From: Thermoleophilia bacterium
Lineage (GTDB): Bacteria > Actinomycetota > Thermoleophilia > UBA2241
DNA length: 64,000 nt
Assembly (NCBI GenBank): GCA_041393415.1
Contig: JAWKKE010000002.1
Coordinates: 186,001 to 250,000, forward strand
Direction of reading: 5' to 3'
Positions within the stretch are counted from its first letter, which is position 1. Every line of letters starts with the position of its first letter. Of this stretch, positions 1 through 8,732 are shown piece by piece. The notes under the pieces were generated by a model, which worked only from the letters and a program-made list of their open reading frames with translations, was not told the DNA's origin and did no database searches. The position numbers were made by a program, and so were the translations under genes.

Positions 1-233
1 GCCCGAGCGCGACGGAGATCCATCCGAGTGAGGCGAAAGCACGGGCGAATGGAGCCGGTTCTACCGCCGAGACCGTCATGGCAGCCTTGGATCAGGGCGC
101 CATGACAGTCGAGGAACTCACGGTTCGCTGCGCCCTCGACGCGCGCCGTGCGAGCGCCGCCCTGAGCGAACTCGAGGTCGACGGCCGAGTGCGACGGTGC
201 GACAACGGCGTATTTCGCCGCCAACACAGCTAG
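1..233 (+). CDS. dprA: DprA C-terminal winged-helix domain (5' part outside window)
   Basis: The reading frame is open from the window edge (codons starting at base 3) to a TAG at 231-233, giving the last 76 residues. They form a winged-helix unit with TVEELTVRCALDARRASAAL followed by ELEVDGRVRR, which is the usual end of DprA, the protein that loads RecA on incoming single-stranded DNA. The genes that follow (xerC, whiG, rpsB) match the dprA neighbourhood of actinobacteria. The Rossmann-fold body lies upstream of the window, so the call rests on the C-terminal domain and context only. Confidence 0.72.
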   Translation, partial: PSATEIHPSEAKARANGAGSTAETVMAALDQGAMTVEELTVRCALDARRASAALSELEVDGRVRRCDNGVFRRQHS

Positions 234-345
234 TCTGCTCGACCGGGGCATACTGGCGCCATAGTCGAATCGCGTCCTCGCATGCCACGCACGACCGGAA
301 GTGGCGTTCTTACCCTCAGACACGGTCCGCGCGCGGAAGGACTCG

Positions 346-1356
346 ATGCGCTCGGCGTTGAAGGCTACAAGGGCCATCGAGGAGGTCAAATCGAGCGCGG
401 CCCACCCACATCACAAGCATGATGCCGTGAGTGACGGCGCGACAGCCGACCCGAACGGCCGTTGCGAGGGGTTTCTCCGCGCGCTCGAAGTCCAGGGTAG
501 CGGAGCGGCTACACGACGATCATACGCCGCCGATCTCGATCAGTTCCGCGACTGGCTGGCGGCACGTGGCGCCACAGTCGATACGCTGGATCGCTCACTC
601 GTTCGCGCCTACGCGGCAGACCTCGGCCGGCGTGGGTACGCAACGGCAACGGTCGCACGCAAGCTCTCTTGCCTGCGCGGCCTGCTCCGCTACCTCACCG
701 AAACGGAGGACCTGGACCCCAACCTGCCGCGCACCATCCCCGGACCACGACAGCATCGCCGACTTCCCCGCACACTCACACTGTCGGAGGTCGAGGCGGT
801 GCTCGCCGCTGCCGGTGGTACAGATCCTCTATCCCTCAGAGACCGCCTCCTGTTTGAGCTCCTCTACGGCTCCGGACTCCGTAGTCAGGAGGCGATCGAC
901 CTCACGCTCGACGATCTCGACCGACGAGAGTTGCGCCTGCGCGTGCGCGGCAAAGGCGGCAAGACTCGCGTGTTGCCGCTGGGTGAAGAAGCGGCAACCG
1001 CCGCCGATCGCTATCTCGCCCGCGGCCGTCCGTATCTCCAGGGAACCTCGCCAACCGGCGTCGCAACGCCGGCGTCGGGCGGCGCTCCGCTCCTCCTCTC
1101 ACACAACGGCCACAAGCTCTCGACTTCGGACATCCGGCGACTCGTTGTAAAGTACTGTCGGCAAGCAGGTGTAGACGAGGCCACACCTCACATGTTCCGA
1201 CATGCGTACGCAACACATATGCTAGAAAGGGGCGCGGACTTGCGCGTGATCCAAGAACTGCTTGGCCATGCGTCAGTTTCCACCACACAGGTGTATGCTC
1301 ACGTTGGCGGGGCACACCTCCGGCGAGCCTACGAGCTACATCATCCGAGGGCGTGA
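346..1356 (+). CDS. xerC: Tyrosine recombinase XerC/XerD family
   Basis: Site-specific tyrosine recombinase of the Xer group, which resolves chromosome dimers at dif together with FtsK; ftsK is also in this window. An N-terminal SAM-like core-binding domain (about residues 35-125) precedes the catalytic domain. The catalytic set is complete: R179 (in GSGLRSQE), K203 (in RGKGGK), H282 and R285 (HMFRH), H308 (LGHAS) and Tyr317 (TQVYAH). I chose ATG 346 because GGAAGG sits 5 bases upstream; GTG 301 is possible, and GTG 427 would give a more typical 309 residues but has no ribosome site. It abuts whiG with no spacer. XerC is preferred over XerD from its position after dprA. Confidence 0.85.
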   Translation: MRSALKATRAIEEVKSSAAHPHHKHDAVSDGATADPNGRCEGFLRALEVQGSGAATRRSYAADLDQFRDWLAARGATVDTLDRSLVRAYAADLGRRGYATATVARKLSCLRGLLRYLTETEDLDPNLPRTIPGPRQHRRLPRTLTLSEVEAVLAAAGGTDPLSLRDRLLFELLYGSGLRSQEAIDLTLDDLDRRELRLRVRGKGGKTRVLPLGEEAATAADRYLARGRPYLQGTSPTGVATPASGGAPLLLSHNGHKLSTSDIRRLVVKYCRQAGVDEATPHMFRHAYATHMLERGADLRVIQELLGHASVSTTQVYAHVGGAHLRRAYELHHPRA

Positions 1357-2157
1357 ATGGCAACATCGGCGAGACTAGACGAGGAGAAAGTACGCGAGCT
1401 GTGGGAGCGGTATAGGTACCACGGCGACCAGGCTGCGCGCGATCGCCTCATCCTTTCGTACGCGCCCCTCGTGAAGTACGTCGCGGGGCGCATGAGTAAC
1501 GGCCTTCCGGCACACATCGAAGAGGCCGACCTCATCAGCTACGGGCTGCTGGGGCTCATCAGTGCACTGAAGCGCTTCGATCCCGACCGGCAAATCAAGT
1601 TCGAGACGTACGCCATCTCACGTATCAAGGGGTCGATCATCGACGAGCTCCGCTCGCTCGATTGGGTACCCCGCTCGGTGCGAAGCAAGGCGCGCGACAT
1701 CGAGAAGGCCTGCGCGCGCCTCGAGAACCGTCTTCATCGCGCGCCCACCGACGAGGAGATCGCCGAGGAGTTGCGTGTCACCTTGACGGAGTTTCGTCAC
1801 GCCCTCACGCAGATCTCGACCACGTCGATTGTTGCACTGGACGAACTCTGGCCGGTGTCCGGGTCAGATGGCGACCAGACAGCGCTCATCGATACTATCG
1901 AAGACCCCAAGAGCAACGACCCCTCGCGCATGCTCGATCTCAGCGAGATCCGCACTCGCCTCGCAGCGGCCATCGACGCGCTACCCAAGCGAGAGAAGAC
2001 GGTGATCGCGCTGTACTACTACGAGAACCTCACACTGCGCGAGATCGGAGAGGTACTGGGTGTCACTGAGTCGCGCATCTCTCAGCTCCACACCAAAGCC
2101 ATCCTCCGCCTCAAAGGCCGTCTGCGCGACGAGATCGAACCCGCGGCAATCCTCTGA
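1357..2157 (+). CDS. whiG: RNA polymerase sigma factor, WhiG/FliA family
   Basis: Group 3 sigma factor of 266 residues. Region 2 contains YGLLGLISALKRFDP and KFETYAISRIKGSIIDEL, typical of FliA and WhiG; region 3 has PTDEEIAEEL; region 4 ends in the helix-turn-helix LTLREIGEVLGVTESRISQL. The ATG directly follows the xerC stop, so the two are probably co-translated. No flagellar gene is nearby. The dprA-xerC-whiG-rpsB setting and a predicted RsiG anti-sigma at 33672-33962 favour WhiG, the developmental sigma factor held inactive by RsiG and c-di-GMP in Streptomyces. Its target genes here are unknown. Confidence 0.9.
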   Translation: MATSARLDEEKVRELWERYRYHGDQAARDRLILSYAPLVKYVAGRMSNGLPAHIEEADLISYGLLGLISALKRFDPDRQIKFETYAISRIKGSIIDELRSLDWVPRSVRSKARDIEKACARLENRLHRAPTDEEIAEELRVTLTEFRHALTQISTTSIVALDELWPVSGSDGDQTALIDTIEDPKSNDPSRMLDLSEIRTRLAAAIDALPKREKTVIALYYYENLTLREIGEVLGVTESRISQLHTKAILRLKGRLRDEIEPAAIL

Positions 2158-2209
2158 TCGCTGCGCACCATCGACCGCGGCGATCGCAGTGGCCGCCTCG
2201 CTCCGTCTC

Positions 2210-2218
2210 TGATAGTAT
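2210..2218 (+). promoter_or_regulatory. Extended -10 promoter element for rpsB
   Basis: TGATAGTAT fits an extended -10 (TGn followed by TAnnnT) in the 189-base gap between whiG and rpsB. No good -35 box is visible. Transcription would start near 2225 and give a leader of about 120 bases before the TTG start of rpsB, long enough for ribosomal-protein feedback, but I did not identify an S2-binding structure. Confidence 0.4.
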
Positions 2219-2346
2219 CTTCGGCCGTTGTGTCCATATCGGCCCGGCGGGTCCTCGATCCGTGGCGGTGTCGCGCGGCAGTTGTACCGCGCGATTCCAC
2301 GAGTCGCCGCCGGCATACGCAAAGAACCAAACATAGGGAGGCTGTC

Positions 2347-3312
2347 TTGCCAGCAGTCGAGCACACCGTGAGCATGAAGGACCTGCTCACCAACGGCGTC
2401 CACTTCGGCCACCAGACACGTCGCTGGAACCCCAAGATGAAGCAGTTCATCTTCGGCGAGCGCGGTGGCATCTACATCATCGATCTCCAGAAGACGTCGA
2501 CACTCATCGACGACGCCTACGGCTTCCTCAAGCGCACCTCGGAGCGCGGCGGGACCGTGCTCTTCGTCGGCACCAAGAAGCAGTGCCAGGAGCAGATCAA
2601 GCAGCAGGCCGAGCGCGTCGGCATGCCCTACGTCTCCAATCGCTGGCTGGGCGGCCTGCTCACCAACTACGCGACGCTCAGCAAGCGCATCAAGCGCATG
2701 CATGAGCTCAACAAGCTAGAGCAGGACGGCTCACTCGATCTCCTGCCGACACGCGAGGCCATGCAGTTGCGCGCCGATCTCCGCAAGCTCGAACAGAACC
2801 TCGGTGGCGTCGGCTCCATGGATCGCCTGCCCGCAGCCATCTTCGTCGTCGATCCCCGCAAGGAAGCGATCGTCGTGAAGGAGGCGCGTAAGCTTCGCAT
2901 TCCAATCGTCGGCCTCGTCGACACCAACTGCGACCCCGACGAGATCGACTACATCATCCCCGGCAACGACGACGCCATTCGTAGCTGCGCGCTCATCGTG
3001 CGCGTGATGGCCGACGCCGTCGCCGAAGGACGTCAGCTACTCACCGAGTCCGAGATCAAGGCGGCGAGCGAGCGCAAGGCTGCTGAAGAGGCCGCCATCG
3101 CCGAAGCCGTGGCTGCCGCGACCGCCGAGGCCGAAAACGCCGGGGCCAAGCCTGATGTAGCGGCGGAGCCCGCGAAGCCCAAGGCGACAAAGCGACCGCC
3201 GCGCAAGCCCGCCGAGCCGAAGGCCGAGCAGACCGAGGCAGCGCCGGCAGAGCCCTCCTCCGAGGCGTCAAGCGCCGCCGAGACCGCGCCGACGCCCGAA
3301 GCGCAGGCGTAA
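2347..3312 (+). CDS. rpsB: 30S ribosomal protein S2
   Basis: Small-subunit protein S2. The N-terminal block VHFGHQTRRWNPKM and IYIIDLQKT is diagnostic. I place the start at TTG 2347, which has AGGGAG six bases upstream and gives the expected MPAVEH..MKDLL beginning; the frame is open further upstream without S2 similarity. The protein has 321 residues because of a low-complexity Ala/Glu/Lys/Pro tail of about 80 residues after the globular domain, a common extension in actinobacterial S2. It heads the order rpsB-tsf-pyrH-frr-uppS-cdsA. Confidence 0.96.
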   Translation: MPAVEHTVSMKDLLTNGVHFGHQTRRWNPKMKQFIFGERGGIYIIDLQKTSTLIDDAYGFLKRTSERGGTVLFVGTKKQCQEQIKQQAERVGMPYVSNRWLGGLLTNYATLSKRIKRMHELNKLEQDGSLDLLPTREAMQLRADLRKLEQNLGGVGSMDRLPAAIFVVDPRKEAIVVKEARKLRIPIVGLVDTNCDPDEIDYIIPGNDDAIRSCALIVRVMADAVAEGRQLLTESEIKAASERKAAEEAAIAEAVAAATAEAENAGAKPDVAAEPAKPKATKRPPRKPAEPKAEQTEAAPAEPSSEASSAAETAPTPEAQA

Positions 3313-3359
3313 CCGCACTTCCCACGAACGACAACCGCCGACCCTGAGAGGATCGCGCT

Positions 3360-3965
3360 GTGGCTGAGATCACTGCTGCACTAGTCAAAGAACTCCGCGA
3401 GCAGAGCGGAGCCGGCATGATGGACTGCAAGAAGGCCCTCGCCGCTACCGGTGGCGACAAGGAGAAAGCGCTGGACGAACTGCGCAAGCAGGGGCTCGCC
3501 AGCGCCCAGAAGCGGAGCGCTCGCGCCACCAAAGACGGCGCCATCGATTCCTACGTCCACATGGGCGGCAAGATCGGTGTCCTCGTCGAGGTCGGCGTGG
3601 AGACGGACTTCGTCGCCCGTAGCGAGCCTTTCCGGCAGTTCACCCACGACCTCGCCATGCATGTGGCGGCGGCGGCTCCACGTTGGGTCACTCGCGACGA
3701 GGTTCCCGCAGACGTGATTGAGCGTGAGAAGGCCATCTATGCCGAGCAGGTCAAGGGTAAGCCGGAGAACGTGCTCGAGAAGATCGTCACCGGGAAGCTC
3801 GACAAGTTCTTCGCCGATACGTGCCTCATGGAGCAGGCTTTCATCAAGGACCCAGACCGCTCCGTCGAGCAGTTGCGCACCGATCTCGTCGGCGTCATCG
3901 GCGAGAACGTGGAAGTCCGTCGCTTCGCGCGCTTCCAGCTTGGCGAGACCGTAGACCAGAGCTAG
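3360..3965 (+). CDS. tsf: Elongation factor Ts
   Basis: Guanine-nucleotide exchange factor for EF-Tu. The UBA-like N-terminus (ALVKELREQSGAGMMDCKKAL) and the TDFVARSEPF segment are family hallmarks. At 201 residues it is the short form with one core subdomain, as in Thermus and many actinobacteria. It starts with GTG, with GAGAGG about seven bases upstream. It lies 47 bases after rpsB, the classic pair. Confidence 0.96.
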   Translation: MAEITAALVKELREQSGAGMMDCKKALAATGGDKEKALDELRKQGLASAQKRSARATKDGAIDSYVHMGGKIGVLVEVGVETDFVARSEPFRQFTHDLAMHVAAAAPRWVTRDEVPADVIEREKAIYAEQVKGKPENVLEKIVTGKLDKFFADTCLMEQAFIKDPDRSVEQLRTDLVGVIGENVEVRRFARFQLGETVDQS

Positions 3966-3970
3966 ACAGC

Positions 3971-4708
3971 ATGGGCGGCGATCCCCTGCCAACCGCCTTT
4001 CGCCGGGTCCTTCTCAAGCTGAGCGGACAGGCGCTCGGCAGCGCGTCGAAGACCATCGATCCCGCAACCACGAAAGACGTGGCCCGCTGCATTAGGGTCG
4101 CACGTGGCCTCAATGTGCAGATCGCCATCGTTGTGGGCGGCGGCAACATCTTTCGTGGCATGTCCGCACACGTGGCGGGCATGGATCGAGCAACGGGCGA
4201 CTACATCGGCATGATCGCCACGGTCCAGAACGCACTGGCGCTCCAGGACGCACTCGAGGAACAGGATGTCGACACGCGCGTCATGAGCGCCTTCGAGATC
4301 CGTGACGTCTGCGAGCCGTACATACGCCGTCGCGCCATTCGTCATCTTGAGAAGGGACGCGTCGTCATCTGCGCAGCGGGGACTGGGAACCCGTACTTCA
4401 GCACCGACTCCGCCGCCGCACTCCGAGCCCTCGAGCTTGAGACCGACACGATCCTCATGGCGAAACGGGAGTACGATGGCGTGTACTCGGCCGACCCGGA
4501 GACCGATCCCAGTGCCGTGTTCATCCCACAGCTCACTCATCTCCAAGCAATCGAGCGCGGTCTGAGAGTCATGGATACCACCGCGCTCAGCCTCTGCATG
4601 GACAACTGCATGCCGATCTGCGTCTTCAAGATGACGGGCGAGAACATCGTGCGGGTTCTTTCGGGCGAACGTGTGGGAACGCTCGTCTATACGCCCGACG
4701 CAAGCTGA
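3971..4708 (+). CDS. pyrH: UMP kinase
   Basis: Hexameric bacterial UMP kinase of the amino-acid-kinase fold, converting UMP to UDP with ATP. It shows the phosphate-binding KLSGQALG near the N-terminus, GGGNIFRG, and the C-terminal MDTTALSLCMDN segment that binds the nucleotide. ATG 3971, five bases after the tsf stop, gives 245 residues, the normal length; upstream in-frame codons overlap tsf and look non-coding. Gene order tsf-pyrH-frr is conserved across bacteria. Confidence 0.95.
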   Translation: MGGDPLPTAFRRVLLKLSGQALGSASKTIDPATTKDVARCIRVARGLNVQIAIVVGGGNIFRGMSAHVAGMDRATGDYIGMIATVQNALALQDALEEQDVDTRVMSAFEIRDVCEPYIRRRAIRHLEKGRVVICAAGTGNPYFSTDSAAALRALELETDTILMAKREYDGVYSADPETDPSAVFIPQLTHLQAIERGLRVMDTTALSLCMDNCMPICVFKMTGENIVRVLSGERVGTLVYTPDAS

Positions 4709-4728
4709 CAGACACGAGGGGGGGAACG

Positions 4729-5286
4729 ATGGAGAAGGAACTGCTAGCCGACGCCAAGCACCGGATGGACAAGGCCGTCGATGCAGTCAAGAGCGAGTTC
4801 ACGACCGTGCGCAGCGGCCGCGCCAGCGTGGGCCTCCTTGATCGCATTCACATCGATTACTACGGAACCTCCACACCCCTCAAACAGATGGCCAACGTCG
4901 CAGCACCGGAGGCACGCCTTCTCACGGTTCAGCCGTACGACAAAGGGTCGCTGAAGGCCATCGAGAAGGCGCTCATGGAGTCGGATCTCGGCCTCAATCC
5001 CAGCAACGATGGCGCCGTAATCAGACTCCCAATCCCCAAGCTCACTGAGGAGCGCCGCCGGGAGTTGGTCAAGCTCGTGCATCGCTTGGCCGAGGACGGC
5101 AAGATATCGGTGCGCAACATCCGCCGCGACTGCATGAAAGACCTCAAGGAGCTGGTTCACGCCGGCGAGGTGGGCGAGGACGCAGAGAAGCGCGCCGAGC
5201 AGGAACTCCAGAAGTTCACCGACGACCACGTGCATCGCATCGACGAGATCGTGAAGCATAAGGAAGTCGAGATCCTCGAGGTCTAG
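4729..5286 (+). CDS. frr: Ribosome recycling factor
   Basis: Splits the post-termination ribosome together with EF-G. At 185 residues it has the expected size and shows the hinge and tip segments RSGRASVGLLDRI and LPIPKLTEERRRELVK, with the three-helix bundle ending in DEIVKHKEVEILEV. GAGGGGGG lies just before the ATG. It sits 20 bases after pyrH in the same operon. Confidence 0.96.
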   Translation: MEKELLADAKHRMDKAVDAVKSEFTTVRSGRASVGLLDRIHIDYYGTSTPLKQMANVAAPEARLLTVQPYDKGSLKAIEKALMESDLGLNPSNDGAVIRLPIPKLTEERRRELVKLVHRLAEDGKISVRNIRRDCMKDLKELVHAGEVGEDAEKRAEQELQKFTDDHVHRIDEIVKHKEVEILEV

Positions 5287-5317
5287 CCCCGGCGCGGGGA
5301 GGACCGGTGAAAGCGTA

Positions 5318-6085
5318 ATGGGTGTCTGGCGGCGATGGCTCGCGCCACGCACGCCTCCGAAGTCGGCAGCGGACTCGGCAGCGCCTGCGGGTGGTCGACC
5401 CTGCCGTTACGTCGCGATCATCATGGACGGCAACGGCAGATGGGCACGCCGGCGGCATCTTCCCGTCGCCGCAGGACACCGGGCGGGCGCCAAGGCATTG
5501 CGGCGAACGCTCGAACACGCCGTCCTGCGCGGCGTGAAAGAAGTGACCGTCTACTCGTTCTCCACCGAGAACTGGACGCGTCCCGCGGCCGAGGTGACCG
5601 CCCTGATGGATCTATTTGCGGAGATGATCGAAACGCAAGTCCCAGAGATGCACTCCCGCGGCGTCCGCATTCGTTTCGTGGGCCGCAAGGGCGTCGCGGA
5701 GCGCCTCCTGAAGAGCATGCGGGACGCCGAAGCGCTGACCGCCGAGAACACCGAGATGACAGTTGCGATCGCCTTCAACTACGGCGGCCGGCAGGAGATC
5801 GTCGATGCCTGCGCGACGCTTGTCGCCGCCGGCGAAACGCCGAGTGAGGCTGCCGTGAGTCGACACCTGTATGCCCCAGAGATGCACGACCCCGAACTCC
5901 TCATTCGCACCTCAGGTGAGCAACGTGTGAGCAACTTCCTGCTGTGGCAGTGTGCGTACTCGGAGCTGTACTTCACCGACGTCCTCTGGCCGGACTTCGA
6001 CGAAGCGGCCTTCGACGCCGCCCTCGAGGAGTTCGGCCGCCGGCAGCGGCGTTTCGGCGGCCGCAGCGACGAGGCCGACGCATGA
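5318..6085 (+). CDS. uppS: Isoprenyl transferase (undecaprenyl diphosphate synthase)
   Basis: Cis-prenyltransferase that makes the long-chain polyprenyl diphosphate carrier for cell-wall synthesis. The signature IIMDGNGRWARRR carries the catalytic Asp, followed by GHRAG, YSFSTENW and the C-terminal LIRTSGEQRVSNFLLWQ and YSELYF motifs. Length 255 residues. Its stop overlaps the start of cdsA by 4 bases (ATGA), indicating coupling. The C-terminal block reads EQRVSN where most UppS proteins have E(x)RISNF, so substrate binding residues are kept. Confidence 0.94.
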   Translation: MGVWRRWLAPRTPPKSAADSAAPAGGRPCRYVAIIMDGNGRWARRRHLPVAAGHRAGAKALRRTLEHAVLRGVKEVTVYSFSTENWTRPAAEVTALMDLFAEMIETQVPEMHSRGVRIRFVGRKGVAERLLKSMRDAEALTAENTEMTVAIAFNYGGRQEIVDACATLVAAGETPSEAAVSRHLYAPEMHDPELLIRTSGEQRVSNFLLWQCAYSELYFTDVLWPDFDEAAFDAALEEFGRRQRRFGGRSDEADA

Positions 6086-6864
6086 TCACGCGTATCGTCA
6101 CCGGCGCCGTACTCGCCATCGTCTCGGTGGCAGTCATCATCTATGGCGGCCTCCTCTACTTCTTCATCATGCTCGCCTTGGCGTTGCTCGCTCTCAACGA
6201 GTATTTCGCCCTCATGAAACGATATCGGCCGTTGCCGCTCGGCGGCTTCCTGGCTGTGGGCGCCATGATGTACATGGCCTGGTTCCAGACCCCCAGAGGT
6301 CTCCTGGCGGCGATTGCGATCGGCTTCCTTCTGGCCGCCGTGTCGGGCCTGCTGATCGGAGCCAAGCCAGGAGTCAGCGTGCGCATCGCCGTCACGCTAC
6401 TTGGGATCCTGTGGGTCGGTCTCGGCTTTGCGCACCTGCTCATGCTGCGCGATCTTGACGCCGGGCGAGAGATCGTGCTCACCGTCATCTTCGGCACCTG
6501 GGCGGGGGACACGATGGCGTATTTCGTCGGCAGGTTCTTCGGCGCGACGCCCATGGTGCCGCATCTCTCACCCAAGAAGACGTGGGAGGGCTTCGCCGGG
6601 GGAGCCATCGGCACGGTGCTCCTCGTCGTCTTCGCCAGCCTCTACACGCCGCTTACCGCCATTCAGTCCCTGCTTCTCGGTGTCGTCATCGCCGTCGTGG
6701 GGCCGGCAGGAGACCTCTTCGAGAGCCTGCTGAAGCGCGATGTCCAGATCAAGGATTCCGGTAAGGGACTGCCCGGACACGGCGGCGTACTCGACCGCTT
6801 CGATGCCCTCCTTTGGGCAGGAGTCGCTTCGTACTACCTGCTCACTGTCGGGTTCGGCTACTAG
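6082..6864 (+). CDS. cdsA: Phosphatidate cytidylyltransferase
   Basis: Polytopic membrane enzyme that makes CDP-diacylglycerol from phosphatidate and CTP. About seven hydrophobic helices are visible, and the CdsA signature appears near the C-terminus as LLKRDVQIKD followed by PGHGGVLDRFD, with the Mg-binding aspartates present. The ATG at 6082 overlaps the uppS stop. Its product feeds PgsA (49689-50282) for phosphatidylglycerol synthesis. 260 residues, normal for the family. Confidence 0.95.
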   Translation: MITRIVTGAVLAIVSVAVIIYGGLLYFFIMLALALLALNEYFALMKRYRPLPLGGFLAVGAMMYMAWFQTPRGLLAAIAIGFLLAAVSGLLIGAKPGVSVRIAVTLLGILWVGLGFAHLLMLRDLDAGREIVLTVIFGTWAGDTMAYFVGRFFGATPMVPHLSPKKTWEGFAGGAIGTVLLVVFASLYTPLTAIQSLLLGVVIAVVGPAGDLFESLLKRDVQIKDSGKGLPGHGGVLDRFDALLWAGVASYYLLTVGFGY

Positions 6865-6880
6865 ACTCGGCGGCTCGCTG

Positions 6881-8698
6881 GTGCACCTCGACACCGGCAA
6901 GTTCCTGCGCGCTCGGCGCGTCCCTCGCATCACGCTTCCCGGCGTCCTCGCGCTGCTCGTGGCGCTGGTATGCCTACTTGCCGTCTGGCTGCGCTTGTTC
7001 CGCGGCTTCGATCTCGAGGATGAGAGCGGATCCCTCGTTGTCGCCTGGCGTTGGGCACTCGGCGACGTACCTTTCGTCAACGAAGAGAATCTCGCCCAGA
7101 TTCCAGCCTTCCTCGTGTATCCCTTCGTCAAAGTGTTCGCCCTCATCGGCGGTGCCGATCCGACCGGGCTCATACTCTACGGTCGACACCTCTACCTGTC
7201 TCTCTCCGTAGGTTCTGCCGTAGTGGCCTTCTTCGTGCTGCGCCGCCTGGTTCGCCGGGAGGCGGCGCTGCTCATCGCCCTGCTATGCATCGCCTGCATC
7301 ATGCGCAACACGCCACAGCTGAGCTCCACCACCATGGGAGCGGCGCTGCTCACCATCGGTTCGCTTCTCGGTCTACGCGCGATCCTCGAACCCCCCGGCG
7401 GCCCGTGGGCGCTGGCCTCCGGCGCTTCCCTTGGAGCAGCAGTAGTCGCCTATCCCACACTGCTCTTCGTCATTCCGTTCTACGGGGTCTTCATTGCGTT
7501 CGCCCTCGGCAATCAGGCGGTCGCGATGCTCAGTAGCGGTCAGATCTGGCGACCGCCGCCCAGCGACGGACAGCCAACCGGACTGACCGCACGCCGCGTC
7601 CTCAGTATGTGGGCGCTGGGAGCATCGCTCGTCCTGTTACCCACTGCCGCCATCCTGCTCAGCTTCGGCATCGCCAACCTCGAGCGCTGCTGGGACTACA
7701 CATTGGCGATCGGCCGCGACTTGGGCCAACTCGGCGGCGCCACCAAGGCTCAGGGCGTAGCGGCCGGAATCTGGCACTTCGCCTGGCTTCAGCCATGGTT
7801 GATCGTCTTGGCCGTCGTCGCCTTCCTCGTCTATCGTCGGTCCGCCAGCTTGGGCCGTGCCTTGCTCGTCTTCCTGCCGATTGCCCTGTGGCTCTATGCC
7901 CAACACACGGAACTGGGCAGCTCCGGCTTCATTCTCCTCAGCGCTCTGATCGCCCCCTACATCTACGTCTTCACTCCGGGCCCGCGGCGCCACACAGGTG
8001 CCCAGGTGCTCATCTGGATGTGGGCCCCGTCGCTGCTCGCGGGGGCCATGGCGGCGTACACCAGTTCACTGGGATACGTTCACGCCGCGATGGGTCTGTT
8101 TCCCGGCATGCTCGCCACCGGTCTTCTTCTTGCCTGGGCACTCGAGCCCGTGACCATCGGGTCGCGAGCCACTCCCTGGCTCGAGCTGGGCACCCTGGCG
8201 GCGATCGTCGCTGTCGCACTGATCCTTCAGCTCGCGCAGCCGCAGCTCTGGTGGAGCGGCGACACCACGCGCTTCAACTCCGGACCGTGGTGGGGGGTAG
8301 CCGTCCCTTCGTCGGATCACCGCTTCGTTTCGCAGGTCGGAGCCGATCTCATGGCGCTCGCTCACGACGACGCGAAGCTCCTGATCTTCTACGGCGGCTC
8401 CGGCCTCTACCTGTACTGGCCGGGGGACATCGCCGCCAACTCCTACTGGATTCGCGCCAGTGCCGACGGCCCGTCCACCGACCTGCCGGAAGCCACGCTC
8501 CGCTACTACCGCCGCCGCCAAGAAGTCCCGACGATCGTGCTTCACCTCACCGACACGGAGGGCAGAACGGCCGCCGAGCTCACCGCCGACTGCGGCGGCC
8601 TCGACTACCCCGTCACGCTCATTCGCTCCGGCTACGCGCTTCACCACATCCCCACGGGCGAGACCCCGCAAGACGTAATCGCCCGCTTCCGCTACTAA
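6881..8698 (+). CDS. Polytopic membrane protein, GT-C glycosyltransferase-like
   Basis: About 605 residues with an N-terminal transmembrane helix, then an acidic DLEDES motif in the first extracytoplasmic loop, followed by roughly ten more hydrophobic helices and a soluble C-terminal domain of about 160 residues ending in HHIPTGETP. An acidic DxE-type motif in the first loop and this topology are typical of GT-C (PMT/ArnT-like) glycosyltransferases that use polyprenyl-linked sugars; that function is inferred, not shown. The first likely start is GTG 6881, soon after the cdsA stop; the ribosome site is weak. It is inserted between cdsA and dxr, which are usually closer neighbours. Confidence 0.6.
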   Translation: MHLDTGKFLRARRVPRITLPGVLALLVALVCLLAVWLRLFRGFDLEDESGSLVVAWRWALGDVPFVNEENLAQIPAFLVYPFVKVFALIGGADPTGLILYGRHLYLSLSVGSAVVAFFVLRRLVRREAALLIALLCIACIMRNTPQLSSTTMGAALLTIGSLLGLRAILEPPGGPWALASGASLGAAVVAYPTLLFVIPFYGVFIAFALGNQAVAMLSSGQIWRPPPSDGQPTGLTARRVLSMWALGASLVLLPTAAILLSFGIANLERCWDYTLAIGRDLGQLGGATKAQGVAAGIWHFAWLQPWLIVLAVVAFLVYRRSASLGRALLVFLPIALWLYAQHTELGSSGFILLSALIAPYIYVFTPGPRRHTGAQVLIWMWAPSLLAGAMAAYTSSLGYVHAAMGLFPGMLATGLLLAWALEPVTIGSRATPWLELGTLAAIVAVALILQLAQPQLWWSGDTTRFNSGPWWGVAVPSSDHRFVSQVGADLMALAHDDAKLLIFYGGSGLYLYWPGDIAANSYWIRASADGPSTDLPEATLRYYRRRQEVPTIVLHLTDTEGRTAAELTADCGGLDYPVTLIRSGYALHHIPTGETPQDVIARFRY

Positions 8699-8717
8699 TA
8701 ACTCCGTAGTGCCGGCG

Positions 8718-8726
8718 TGGTACGCT
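8718..8726 (+). promoter_or_regulatory. Extended -10 element placed for a leaderless dxr transcript
   Basis: TGGTACGCT ends 6 bases before the dxr ATG (8733). If transcription starts 6-7 bases after the -10, the mRNA would begin at the start codon. No ribosome site precedes this ATG. The same arrangement is seen before rseP (10052-10060). No clear -35 box. Confidence 0.45.
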
Positions 8727-8732
8727 GTGGCC

